Below are positions 1-12,987 of a DNA stretch of 64,000 nucleotides, in pieces; position 1 is the first letter of the stretch, and the number at the start of each line of letters is the position of its first letter. The position numbers and the translations under genes were made by a program. Below the pieces are notes generated by a model. It did no database searches and was not told the origin of the DNA. It saw only the letters and a list, made by a program, of their open reading frames with translations. This DNA is from Gorsachius magnificus (lineage: Eukaryota > Chordata > Aves > Pelecaniformes > Ardeidae), in assembly GCA_034008185.1 (NCBI GenBank), contig CM067108.1, positions 124,001-188,000 on the forward strand, read 5' to 3'.

Positions 1-900
1 GGTGGCCTGCCATCCCTGTCCCCTCCCTGGGTGGCCCTGATGTCCCTGTCCCGGGGTGGCACTGCTGTCCCTGTCCCCTTGCCCTGGGTGTCCCTGATGT
101 CCCTGCCACCCTTGTTCCTGTAGGGTGGCCCTGCCATCTCTGTCCCCTCACCCTGGGTGGCCCTGATGTCCCTGTCCCTGCGGCGTGGGGTGGCCCTGCC
201 ATCCCTGTCCCCTCCCCTGGGTGGCCCTGATGTCCCTGTCCCCACACCATGGGGTGGCCCTGTCACCCCTGTCCCCATGGCACGAGATGTCCACACCATC
301 CCTGTCCCTGTCCCACAGAGCATCCCCCCCACACCTGTCCCCACAGCACAAGGTGTCCCCCCCCCCGGGGCCCCCCCCACCCCACACTGTCCCGTCCCCA
401 TGCAGGGTGCAGCCGGAGGGGACCGTGGGGCTGAGCCCGGAGGAGCAGCAGGGCCCGGCGCCTGGCCCGGACCTCGCGCCGCCACCCCCCCCGCCCGCCT
501 CTTCCTCGTCCCACCCTCTGCCCCCGGCACGGGGGGTGGGGGACATGGGGGACACTGGGGGTGTGGGGGACACGGGGGGCATGGGGGACACTTGGGGTAT
601 GGGGTCACGGGTGGCATGGGGACATGGGGGACACGAATGTGGGGACTAGGGGCTGGTGGGCAGTGGGGACATGGGGGACACCTTGTGCTGTGGGGACAGG
701 GTGGCACTGGGTCCATGGGGACACCAGGCCCATGGGGGATGTGGGGGGTCCCTGGGGATATGGGGGACACTGGGGGCATGGAGGCACAGGGGACACTGAG
801 GGGCAGGGAGCATGGGGTGCCCCACTGGCACAGCGGCACGGAGAGTACTGGGGATGCAGGGCACGAGGACACTGGGGTCACGGGGGTCACCTGGGGTGGT
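1..900. repeat. Minisatellite-rich intron of RTN2
   Basis: Short imperfect units built on CCCTGTCCCC and TGGCCCTGATGTCCC fill 1-400, and GGGGGACA-type units fill 540-900. They lie upstream of the first clear RTN2 exon, so they are probably intronic. A block at about 403-530 preceded by a CAG acceptor reads LSPEEQ in one frame and RLFLV in another. This resembles a degraded or mis-sequenced part of the reticulon homology domain, but no single frame supports an exon. Confidence 0.6.
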
Positions 901-938
901 GACAGGGAGGGTGACGTGCCACCGGGTTCTGGCCGCAG

Positions 939-1796
939 TTCGCCTTCTTGTTCTACCTGCTGACCTACGTGGGGGCCGTCTGCAACGGGCTGACGCTGCT
1001 GGGAGCAGGTATGGCACTGGGACGGGGACAGCGCGGGGGGGGGGGGGGGGGGGTGTGGGGGGACAGGGGCATGGGATAGTGGACAGGAGCTAGGGGACAT
1101 GGGAGGGTTGGGAGATAAGGGAGGGGGGGGGGTGGCACAGGGATGGGGACAGGGGACAGCATGGGGCCTGGGGACGGGCACAGGGGGGGACTGGGGACAG
1201 CCTGGGGACAGGTGAAGGGACAGGGGGTGGCATGGGGACAGGGGTTGGCATGAGGACAGGGGGTGGCATGGGGACAGGGACGGGACGGTGGCCCCGGCCT
1301 GATGGAGCACTCCCCGTCCAGGCGTCATCTGTGCGTTCACCTTCCCTGTGCTCTACCGGCACCACCAGGTACAGGCTGGGGATTTGGGGTGGCAGGGGGG
1401 GTACACAGGGTTCGGGGGGGACACGAGGGGCACCCTCTGCCCCCCCCCCATGTCCCCAGTTGCCCCCCCAAGTCCCCGATGTCCCCAGGCCCAGATCGAC
1501 CAGTATGTGAGTCTGGTGAGGAATCACCTGAGTCACCTCCGAGCCAGGTGAGGGCACCGCCCCCCCCCGCCCCCCAAAACTGCCCTGGGCACCCCAAAAC
1601 TTCCCCCACCCTGGCACCCCATCCCTGCCCCTACCCTGGCACCCCAACCCACCCCACGCACCCCAAAGCTGCCCCTGGGGACCCCCAAACCCGGCCAGGG
1701 GTGCCCCCCGGGGGGGATTTGGGGTGCCTCCCCCAACTCCCCTTTGCCCCCAGGATCCAGGCCAAGCTCCCAAGTGCCAAAGTGAAGCCGCAGTGA
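939..1796 (+). CDS. RTN2: Reticulon 2, C-terminal exons (partial)
   Basis: Four exons with consensus splice sites and compatible phases: 939-1008, 1322-1368, 1489-1547 and 1754-1796 (TGA at 1794-1796). They encode the end of the reticulon homology domain. The second hydrophobic hairpin starts FAFLFYLLTYVGAVCNGLTL, then comes FTFPVLYRHHQ, then the cytosolic tail AQIDQYVSLVRNHLSHLRA and IQAKLPSAKVKPQ. The LYRxHQAQIDQYV segment is the RTN2 version of the reticulon tail. Reticulons insert hairpins into tubular ER membrane and shape it. The N-terminal part and first hairpin lie left of the window or in sequence too degraded to read. The tail is shorter than the mammalian one. A canonical poly(A) signal follows. 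Identification is firm at family level and strong for RTN2 because FOSB is the neighbour. Confidence 0.9.
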
Positions 1797-1956
1797 CCCC
1801 CCCTGCCCCCCCCCCCCCGAGGTGACAGCTGGGGGGGCGGCCAGGGTCCCCCCGTCACCCCCCCCCCCCCCGTGGGGGATGTCACTTGAGGGGGGCAGGG
1901 GTCGTGTCGTCCCCCCCATGTACTCCCCCCCCGCCCGGGGGGGGGTGTCACACTTT

Positions 1957-1962
1957 AATAAA
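1957..1962 (+). terminator. RTN2: RTN2 poly(A) signal
   Basis: Canonical AATAAA 161 bp after the RTN2 stop codon, followed by a GT-rich stretch (GGTGTGATTGTG) typical of a downstream cleavage element. Confidence 0.85.
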
Positions 1963-1984
1963 AACTCTTGTGACAGCCGGGTGT

Positions 1985-2490
1985 GATTGTGCGGGGGACG
2001 AGGGGGGACACAGGAGGGACAGGGACGTGGTGGGTGATGGGGGGGGGGACATGGTGGGGGGGGGGACACATGGGGAGGCACAGGGGGCATGGGGGGGCAC
2101 AAGGGACACGGGGGGACACAGGGGGAGCACAGGGACGCACAGGGGACTGGGGATACACAGGGGGCACAAGGGACATGGGGGGACACAGGGGGGCACAAGG
2201 AAATTGGGGGGGACACAAGGGACATGGGGGGACACAGGGGGGCACAAGGAAATTGGGGGGGACACAAGGGACATGGGGGGACACAGGGGGGCACAAGGGA
2301 AATGGGGGGGACACAAGGGACATGGGGGGGGGGCACAGGGGAGGCACAGGGGACACGGGGGGGCACAAGGGACACGGGGGGGCACAGTGGGGCACAAGGG
2401 ACACGGGGGCCATGGGGACAGGGCCCTAAGGGGGGACAACAGCGGGACACGAGGGCCTGTGAGGGAACACGGGGGACACGAGTGGACGGG
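1985..2490. repeat. GGGGGACACA minisatellite
   Basis: G-rich units of roughly 45-50 bp (GGGGGACACAAGGGACATGG and GGGGGGCACAAGGAAATT) repeat immediately downstream of RTN2. No coding signal is seen; open frames here are repeat artefacts. Confidence 0.85.
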
Positions 2491-2573
2491 GGGGGCGGGG
2501 GGGGGGCACTGTGTTACACCCCCCCACACCCCCCCCGGTATTTTGGGGCCCCCCCTGCAGCCGGGCCGGGCTG

Positions 2574-2586
2574 TGCTGACTCAGCA
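2574..2586. promoter_or_regulatory. Perfect T-MARE / AP-1 site
   Basis: The 13-bp palindrome TGCTGACTCAGCA is a textbook Maf-recognition element with an AP-1 TGACTCA core. It lies in a CpG-rich, non-repetitive patch (2500-2780) between RTN2 and FOSB, about 2.7 kb before the FOSB start codon. A further TGACTCA occurs at 3421-3427. Binding is inferred from motif identity only. Confidence 0.6.
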
Positions 2587-2756
2587 GCCCGGGAATGGGG
2601 GGGGCCGGGTCCCCCCCGTGTCCCCCCCCCCGCCTCGCGAAACGCGCGGGAACCCCGCGGCGCGGGCCCCGCCCCCTCGGGCATCGCCCCGCCCCCCCCC
2701 CGTTGCCAAGGGCACGGCGGTTGCCGCGCGACGTAAATAAAGGACGCCGGACGTGG

Positions 2757-2764
2757 TGACGTCA
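2757..2764. promoter_or_regulatory. Consensus CRE upstream of FOSB
   Basis: A full TGACGTCA palindrome sits in the same CpG-rich patch as the T-MARE, next to a TAAATAAA stretch (2734-2741). Together they look like a FOSB distal enhancer or an alternative promoter. Confidence 0.55.
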
Positions 2765-2804
2765 GGGGGGCCCCGGGGCCTTTGGCCCGCGCCGGGGCGC
2801 CCCG

Positions 2805-3125
2805 CCGGGCCCATGGGACCCGGGAATGGGGCACCGGACCCTGGACCCGGGAATGGGGCACCGGGACCCACGGGGGACCCCGGGACCCATGGGGGACCCC
2901 GGGAATGGGGCACCGGGACCCTCGGGACCCCGGGACCCATGGGGACCGGAAGGGGCACCGGACCACGGGACACGGGACCCAGGGGACCCCGGGAATGGGG
3001 CACCGGGACCCACGGGGACCCCGGGACCCACGGGGGACCCCGGGAATGGGGCACCGGGACCCACGGGGGCACCGGGACCCATGGGGGACCCGGGAATGGA
3101 ACACCGTGACCCACGGGGGACCCGA
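2805..3125. repeat. GGGAATGGGGCACC minisatellite
   Basis: Units of roughly 30-36 bp containing CGGGAATGGGGCACCGGGAC and CCACGGGGGACCC repeat about nine times. At 3300-3378 a GAATGAATG/GGATGAAT microsatellite follows. Neither carries coding signal. Confidence 0.85.
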
Positions 3126-3594
3126 GCCCGGGGGGGGGGACCCCGGGCACCCGGAGCAGCCGGGGCCGGAGCCCCCAGGCCGGGGACGCCGGGGACACGC
3201 GGGGCCTGGGGGCGGCGGGGGCGGGGACACCCAGGGCTGCGACCCCCCCTCGGCTCCGCCCCCCCCCCGAGCTGGGGGCGGGGCTTGAATGAACGGCGAG
3301 GGGGGGTGTGAATGGGTGAGTGAGTGAATGAGCGTGTGAATGAATGGATGAATGGATGAATGGATGAATGAATGAAAGGGCGTGGGAACTGCCTCCCCCC
3401 CCGTGGCCGTGGCCCCGCCGTGACTCAGCGCCGGTTCCCGCCGGTGACATCAGCCTCCGGTGGCAGCCCCGGTCCTGTAAAGGGACCGGCACCCCCCCCG
3501 TGGGGCCCCCCGCCGGGGCCCCCTGCGCCCGTCCCGGGAGTGCGGGGGATGAGGACCGTGGCCCACCCCCGGCCGGGCCCCCCCCGGGCCCCCC

Positions 3595-3910
3595 CATCCG
3601 GTACCGGACCCCCCCTCGGGCCCTCCCGCCCCCGGGGGCCGCCCCGGGACCCCCCATACCGGGTACCGGGACCCCCCCATACCGGGACCCTCCCGGCGCT
3701 CTGCAGTCCGGTACCGGGACCCCCCATTCCGGGTACCTGGACCCCCCCATTCCGGGACCCTCCCGGCGCTCTGCAGTCCGGTACCGGGACCCCCCGTACC
3801 GGGACCCTCCCGGCGCTCTGCAGTCCGGTACCGGGACCCCCCCATTCCGGGTACCGGGACCCCCCCGTACCGGGACCCTCCCGGCGCTCTGCAGTCCGGT
3901 ACCGGTAAAC
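3595..3910. repeat. GGTACCGGGACC minisatellite
   Basis: Repeated GGTACCGGGACCCCCC and CGGGACCCTCCCGGCGCTCT blocks (about 65-70 bp higher-order unit, four to five copies). The units are rich in KpnI-type GGTACC palindromes. A related G-rich array (GGGTGTTACCGGGTG) follows at about 4040-4320. Confidence 0.85.
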
Positions 3911-4431
3911 ATCCCGGGGGAAATTTCCCAATGCCCCAGACCCCCCCCCCCGCCCGGGCTGACTGCCCGGTCCCGGTAACACCCCGGGCCGGGCTCCCGG
4001 GCCGGTACCAGCGCCGCAGTCCCGGCGGCCCGGGGGCGCGCCGTGGGGGGCCCGTGGGGGGAGCCACCGGGTGCGGGGGGGTCCCTGTGGGGTGTTACCG
4101 GGTGGGGGGGGGAGTCACCGGGTGGGGAGAGGGTCCCGGGGGGTGTTACCGGGTGCGGGGGGGGGGGGGGGGGGTCCCGGGGGTGTTCCGGGGGGGGGGG
4201 GAGTCACCGGGTGCGGGGGGGTCCCGGGGGTGTTACCGGGTGAAGGGGGGGGGGTCCCGGGGGGTGCTACCAGGTGGGGGGGGGTCCCGCGGGCTTCCCG
4301 GGGGGGGGGGTTACCGGGGGTGCGGGGCCGTCGCCCCGGACGGTTCAGGCCGTTTCTAGAACCGCGGCGCCCGTTTCTATTAATACGCGTTTCGGCGGCG
4401 GCGGCGGCGGCGGCGGCGAAGGGATTCCCTG

Positions 4432-4735
4432 TGACGTCATTGCTAGGATACCAAACAAACACTCCGAGACAAGCCCATATATGGCTAATTGCGTCACAGG
4501 AACTCCGGAGGGGCGGGGCGAGGGATCCCCCCCGTTCCCCGCCCGCCGCGGAGCCTCTTAACGGCGCCGGCGGCTCCCGGGGCCGCAGAACGGCGGCAGC
4601 AACGGTGGCGACGGTGGCTGCGGGGTCCGAGGGGCCCGGGGGTCCCGGAGCGGCGGCGGGCGTGACGTCAGCGCAGGGGGCGGGGCGCCGCCATAAACGG
4701 CGGCGCGGGGTAAGCCGTCATTCATAAAAAGCGGG
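4432..4735 (+). promoter_or_regulatory. FOSB: FOSB immediate-early promoter
   Basis: The segment holds, in order, a full CRE TGACGTCA (4432-4439), a perfect serum response element CArG box CCATATATGG (4475-4484), a CRE/AP-1-like TTGCGTCA (4489-4496), a GC box GGGGCGGGG (about 4511), a second TGACGTCA (4663-4670) and a TATA-like CATAAAAA (4723-4730). A CArG box plus CRE plus TATA is the classic FOS-family arrangement for SRF/TCF and CREB induction. Transcription would start near 4755, giving a roughly 480-nt GC-rich 5' leader before the ATG at 5239. That leader holds repeated ACCGGAGC-type units at 4780-5060. Confidence 0.85.
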
Positions 4736-5238
4736 AACGGGGGAAGCGGCGGGAGCGTCACCGGCACTTTGGAGCGGCTGAACCGGAGCCGGGACGGGAT
4801 TTACCGGAGCTTCTAGCGGCCGAGCCGGGACTTTGCACCGGAGAAACCGGAGCCTGGGAACGGATGCACCGGGGCTTATAGGGCGAACTTTCCCAGAAGC
4901 CGGGGTTTAGAGGCGTACCGGAGCCTGGGACGGATGCACCGGGGCTCGTAGCGGCGTACCGGAGCCTGGGACGGTCGTACCGGGACCTTGCACCGGCGAA
5001 GCGGGGTTTGTAGAGGCGCACCGGAGCCCGGCACGGATGCACCGGCGCTTATAGCGGCGAACCGGGACTCGGTAGCTGCGAAGCAGAGCCCGGGACGGAT
5101 ACGTTGGGGCTCATAGCGGCGCCCCAGGACTTCCCACCGGCCCCCCGGGGGGGGGCGGGGAGGGGGGGCGGCACGCGGGATGCCGGTGCCTGACCCGCAG
5201 CCTTGGCGTGGCGGGGCGGCCCCCGCGCCCCCGGGGCC

Positions 5239-8597
<3,359 letters not shown>

Positions 8598-10020
8598 ACG
8601 GGGTCCCCCTCCCAAAACCGGGCACCTCCTCCCTCCCCGGGTGGTGGTTTTTTCGTGGTTTTTTGGCTTCCCCCCCCTCCCCTTTTTTGGTTTTTTTTCC
8701 CCCTCTTTTAGATCAGTTAACCCAGGGGTTGGGGTGTTGGTGAGGTTGAAGGGCAGCTTTGGTGCCTGGACGTGGGGTGTCAGTGATGGGGCCAGCGTCT
8801 TGGAGGTGCCCATGATATGTCTCCATCTTTCCTGCAGTGTCCTGGCCACTTTAGAGGTGTCTGTCCCCAGTCCCCATCATCTCATGGGGGTTCATGCAGT
8901 GTCTCCATCCCTTTGGAGATGTTCCTGCCCAATTTCCACCACCTGGGGAAGGTTCCCGTGGTGTCTCCGTCACCTCAGAGGTGTCTATCCCTGATTCCCA
9001 TCATCCCATGGGGGTTTATGCGGCATCTCCATTGCTTTGGAGATGTTCCTGCTCAACTGCCATCCACCTGGGAAGGTACCTTTGTCATCTCCATTGCCTT
9101 AGAGGTGCCCGTCCCTGATCCCCATCATCTCATGGGGGTTCATGCAGCGTCTCCATCCCTTTGGAGATGTTCCTGCCCAATTTCCACCACCCGGGGAAGG
9201 TACCTGTGGTGCCTCCATCACCTTGGAGGTCTCCGTCCCCAATCCCCATCATCTCATGGGGGTTTATACAGCATCTCCTTCACTCTGGAGATGTCTGTGC
9301 CTGACCTTGATTGCCCTGGGAAGGTCCCTGTGGCACCTATGACACCTTGGAGGTGTCTGTGCCTGATCTCTCTTGTCCTGGGGGGAGGTGTCCCTGTGTC
9401 ATCTCCACTGCTTTGGAGATGTCAGTGCTGTATCTCCTTCACCCCAGGAAGGTCCCTGTGTCATTTCTGTTACACTGGAGATGTCTGTGTCATCTCCATC
9501 ATCCTGGGGGTGGGGGGGTTGTGTCCTCCCCTCACCCTGGAGGTGCTCCTGCCAAATCTCCATCACCCTGGGGGTGGGGTGTCCCTGTGCCACATCCACC
9601 CCCCCAATGGTCTCCATGTCCCCATCCCTCTTTGGGGGGGTCCCAGCCCTGCGCTGATGCTGGGCCTCCAGGTGACCTCTCCAGCACCCACAACGTTGGG
9701 TGGGCTCCCACCCTGCTTGTCCCCCCCCAACGTGAACGGCTCTGCCCCGTCCACCCCTCCCTTCGGGCCCCCGGGGGGCCCCAACCCCGTGCCGTCCCCT
9801 CTCTCGTGACCAAGCTTCGCCAGCGTTGGCTCTGTCCCCTCTCTCTCTCTCTATTATATATATATTTTTGTTGCGTGGGGCTGCCAGCCCTCGGGAGATG
9901 TTTAATTTTTTATTATTATTATTATTATTATTATTGCCTGTGCTGTATTTGTGACTGTTCTGGGGCTGGCTCGTCCCCCGCGTCCGCGCTCGCCTCATCC
10001 CAACGTGTCCAATAAAGCAG
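8598..10020 (+). other. FOSB: FOSB 3'UTR with tandem array and AU-rich segment
   Basis: The 3'UTR runs from the stop to a poly(A) signal AATAAA at 10011-10016. From about 8870 to 9560 it contains a tandem array with a unit of roughly 124 bp (CATCTCATGGGGGTTCATGC, then CTCCATCCCTTTGGAGATGT), at least four copies followed by shortened units. Near the 3' end are a CT/TATATATATTTTT stretch (9840-9870) and (TTA)n at about 9908-9935. These AU-rich elements fit an unstable immediate-early mRNA. Confidence 0.8.
10011..10016 (+). terminator. FOSB: FOSB poly(A) signal
   Basis: Canonical AATAAA 1.4 kb downstream of the FOSB stop codon, in the only non-repetitive stretch near the end of the transcript. 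Confidence 0.85.
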
Positions 10021-10254
10021 CTTCAGATCGGCGCCCCCCCCCGCCATGTCTCTTCTTTCTCCATGGGGACCCATGGCCACCGCCGTTGTCGGGGGGGGGG
10101 GGGGGGGAAAGGGGTTAGGGACTTCTGAGGGGATGGGGGAGGGGTGTTGAGGAGCTTCCCCAGCTCATGGGGTCCTTGGGGACATGGGCTGGGGGTCTTG
10201 GGGACAGGGAGCGTGTAAGTGATGGAGCCGTGGAGGTGCTGGAGCCTGTGCTGC

Positions 10255-10640
10255 AGGGAATGTTGGGGGACTGGGAGCCCCTGGGTGTGGGGTCCCTGGG
10301 AGCCACAGGGCAGGCAGGAGCCCCTGGGTGCGGGGTCCCCAAGAGCCAGGAGTGGCAGGGATGGGGACCCCCTGGGTGTGGGGTCCCTGGGGGACCAGGA
10401 GCCCCTGGGTGCGGGGTCCCCAAGGGCCAGGAGCTGCAGGGATGGGGACCCCCTGGGTGTGGGGTCCCTGGGGGACCAGGAGCCCCTGGGTGGGGGGGGA
10501 GGAGCCCCTGGGTGGGGGTCCCCGGGGGCCCAGGGCAGGGGAGCCCCTGGGTGTGGGGTCCCTGGGGGACCAGGAGCCCCTGGGTGCGGGGTCCCCGGGG
10601 ATGGGGAGGCCCTGGGTGGGGGCTCCTTGGGGACAGGCAG
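10255..10640. repeat. GAGCCCCTGGGTGTGGGGTC minisatellite
   Basis: Units of roughly 30-34 bp (CAGGAGCCCCTGGGTGCGGG, then GTCCCTGGGGGAC) between FOSB and EXOC3L2. Long open frames across it are repeat artefacts. Confidence 0.9.
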
Positions 10641-10819
10641 CCGGGGGGGTGGGGTGGGCTGGTGGGTCCCCATTGGTCCGCCCGCTTGCCAATCAACTGT
10701 AAAGCCAGCCCCTCAGGACCACGCCTTCCAAAGCCACGCCCCCGGCCCCTGCAGCCCCGCGGGCGGCCGCCAGGGGGAGCCAGCACCGGGGGGAGGTCCT
10801 TGTCCAGTCGGGGAGAGGG

Positions 10820-11165
10820 GCTATATCCAGTCTGGGGGGGCTGTGTCCAGTCTGGGGGGCCTATGTCCAGTCGGGGGGGGGGGCTATGTCCAGTTGGGGG
10901 GGGGCCTATGTCCCGTCTGGGGGGGCTGTGTCCAGTTGGGGGGGGCTATGTCCAGTTTGGGGGCGGGTCCAGTGGGGGGGGGGGGGGCTATGTCCAGTTT
11001 GGGGGGGCTTGTCCAGTCTGGGGGGGGCTTGTCCAGTCTGGGGGGCCTATGTCCAGTTTGGGGAGGGCTATGTCCAGGCTGGGGGGGCTGTGTCCAGTCT
11101 GGGGGGGCTATGTCCAGTTTGGGGAGTCCTTTCCCAGTCTGAGGGAGACCCTGACCAGTCGGGGG
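10820..11165. repeat. GGGGCTATGTCCAGTTTGGG minisatellite
   Basis: About 13 imperfect units of 22-30 bp. The short unique patch before it (10670-10810) contains CCAATCA and several CACGCC words and could be a small regulatory region. At 11335-11380, four copies of the 10-bp unit ACACGCCAGG follow a TTGACGTCAGG site (11295-11305). Confidence 0.85.
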
Positions 11166-11569
11166 GGGGGTGTCCCCTGCCAGGCTGGGTGCTGTGGGGG
11201 GGCCATGTTGCCCATGACAGGTTGGGGGGGGTCCCCCTGGGCCCCCCGGCCCTGCTGCCGGAGGGGGGGGTGTTTCCTTCCTCCCCCCAAGGCCTTGACG
11301 TCAGGCGCCTGGTGATTCACACCGGGGCTGGCACACAGGACACGCCAGGACACGCCAGGACACGCCAGGACACGCCCTGGGGTGGGGGTCCCCGTGTCCC
11401 CCGTGTTCCCCCCCCCGCCGCAGATGCGCTTGGGGACCAGGGGACAATGCGGGTCTGTATCCCCAGCCCCCCCGGCCCCCCCCCCCGGGCCCCGTCCCGA
11501 GGGCCCGCCCGTCCCCGTGTACCCCTGCACGGTCCCCTTGTCTGTGCGTGGTGACATCCTTGTCCCCTT

Positions 11570-11905
11570 TATCTGGGCACGGTCCCATCCCTGTCCCCCA
11601 TGTGCCTGGGCACAGTGACATCCCTGTCCCCACGGTCCCATCCCTGTCCCCCACTGCCTGGGCAGTGACATCCCTGTCCCACGTTCCCATCCCTGTCCCC
11701 CCCCCCCCCCATGCCTGGGCATGGTGACATCCCTGTCCCCACGTTCCCATCCCTGTCCCCACATTCCCATCCCTGTCCCCATGGTCCCATCCCTGTCCCC
11801 CACATGCCTGGGCACGGTGACATCCCTGTCCCCACGGTCCCATCCCCCCCGTCCCCCCATCCCTGCCCCGGCCTCCTGTCCCCACGGTCCCATCCCTGTG
11901 CCACC
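11570..11905. repeat. GACATCCCTGTCCCC minisatellite
   Basis: Irregular units built on CATCCCTGTCCCCA and GCCTGGGCACGGTGACATCC. No coding signal. Confidence 0.85.
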
Positions 11906-12660
11906 CCCCCTCCATCCCCGCCCCCACTTTTTCCCCTCCCCCTTCCTGGCTGGATCCGGTACTCGCCTATTTTTGACACCGGGGGGGTGGGGTGGGGAGG
12001 GGGGGCACACGGTGGCCACATCCATGCCCTACCCCCCCGCCTCCCCAAGGTGTGCTGAGACCCGACGAGCTCATGGCAGCGGTGAGTGGCGATGCTCTGG
12101 GGGTGGCAGGAGGGACAGAGCGGTGGCTGTATCCTCTGGTGTGTGTGTGTCTGTCCCCAATTTTCCGTGTGGGTGTCCCACGGGCGCCGAATCCGGGCGC
12201 CAGGGCAGGGTGGGGCGGGATGGAGTGGGGCCAGAGTGCCCCCCCCCCGCCCCCAACCTCCCCAAAGGGCCCGATCCTGCCCAAGCCATGCTGTTCCCAA
12301 ACCCCTGCCACCCATTGGGGGGTCCAGAGGGGTGTCCGTATGTGTGTGTGTGTGTCCCCCCCGTGCTGGGAAGGGATGTCGTGTGTGTGTGTGTGTGTGT
12401 GTGTCCCCGCGTCCTCCGGTCCCCCCCCCCGCCCCCCCCCGCGGTGGCTTCCCGGCGAGGCACCGGCGGCCCTTTCCTTCCTCCCCTCCCGGAGCAGCCA
12501 CGGTGGGACAGGAACCAGCTCCCCCCTTCTCCCGTCCCCCCCCCCCGGCACGGGGACGGCCCCGTGTCCCCCCCCAAGGGCGCCTGAGGTGGCCCCCGTC
12601 CCCACGCACGCGGGTCCAGGGAGGGGGGGGGAGAGCGAAGGACGAGGAGTGGCTCCGGGG
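11906..12660. other. Unassigned intergenic stretch with one exon-like segment
   Basis: Between FOSB and EXOC3L2 no gene could be named. A short segment at about 12049-12080 looks exon-like on the plus strand (AAG acceptor, reading VLRPDELMAA, then a GTGAGT donor), but no partner exons were recognised. (GT)n microsatellites lie at about 12139-12150, 12340-12354 and 12381-12404. The rest is C-rich. Confidence 0.4.
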
Positions 12661-12724
12661 TTAATTAATTTATAATTAATCGACACCATTTATACCGCGG
12701 GGGGGGGGCACGGCTGGGGCAGCG

Positions 12725-12965
12725 CAGACAGCCCGGGGGGGACCAGCACCCGGATTTGGGGTGCAGCGTTGCACCGAGCCCTGGGGGAGGCCAGCACCCA
12801 GATTTGGGGTGCAGCTTCCGGGGCCCCCGGGAGCCCCAGATTTGGGGTGCAGCTTGCACCCAGCCCGGGGAGGCCCCAGATTTGGGGTGCAGCGTTGCAC
12901 CCAGCCCTGGGGGAGGCCAGCACCCAGATTCGGGGTGCAGCATGGCACCCAGCTCCGGGGTGCCT
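12725..12965. repeat. CACCCAGATTTGGGGTGCAG repeat, copy A
   Basis: Four to five units of 40-50 bp (CCAGCACCCAGATTTGGGGT, then GCAGCGTTGCACCCAGCCC) lie just beyond the EXOC3L2 stop codon, in its presumed 3'UTR. The same unit recurs in an EXOC3L2 intron at 14655-14870. An AT-rich patch at 12660-12690 (TTAATTAATTTATAATTAAT) is the only plausible 3'-end region for EXOC3L2; no exact AATAAA was seen on the minus strand. Confidence 0.85.
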
Positions 12966-12987
12966 CGCTGCCCCCCCCGTGGGGCGC

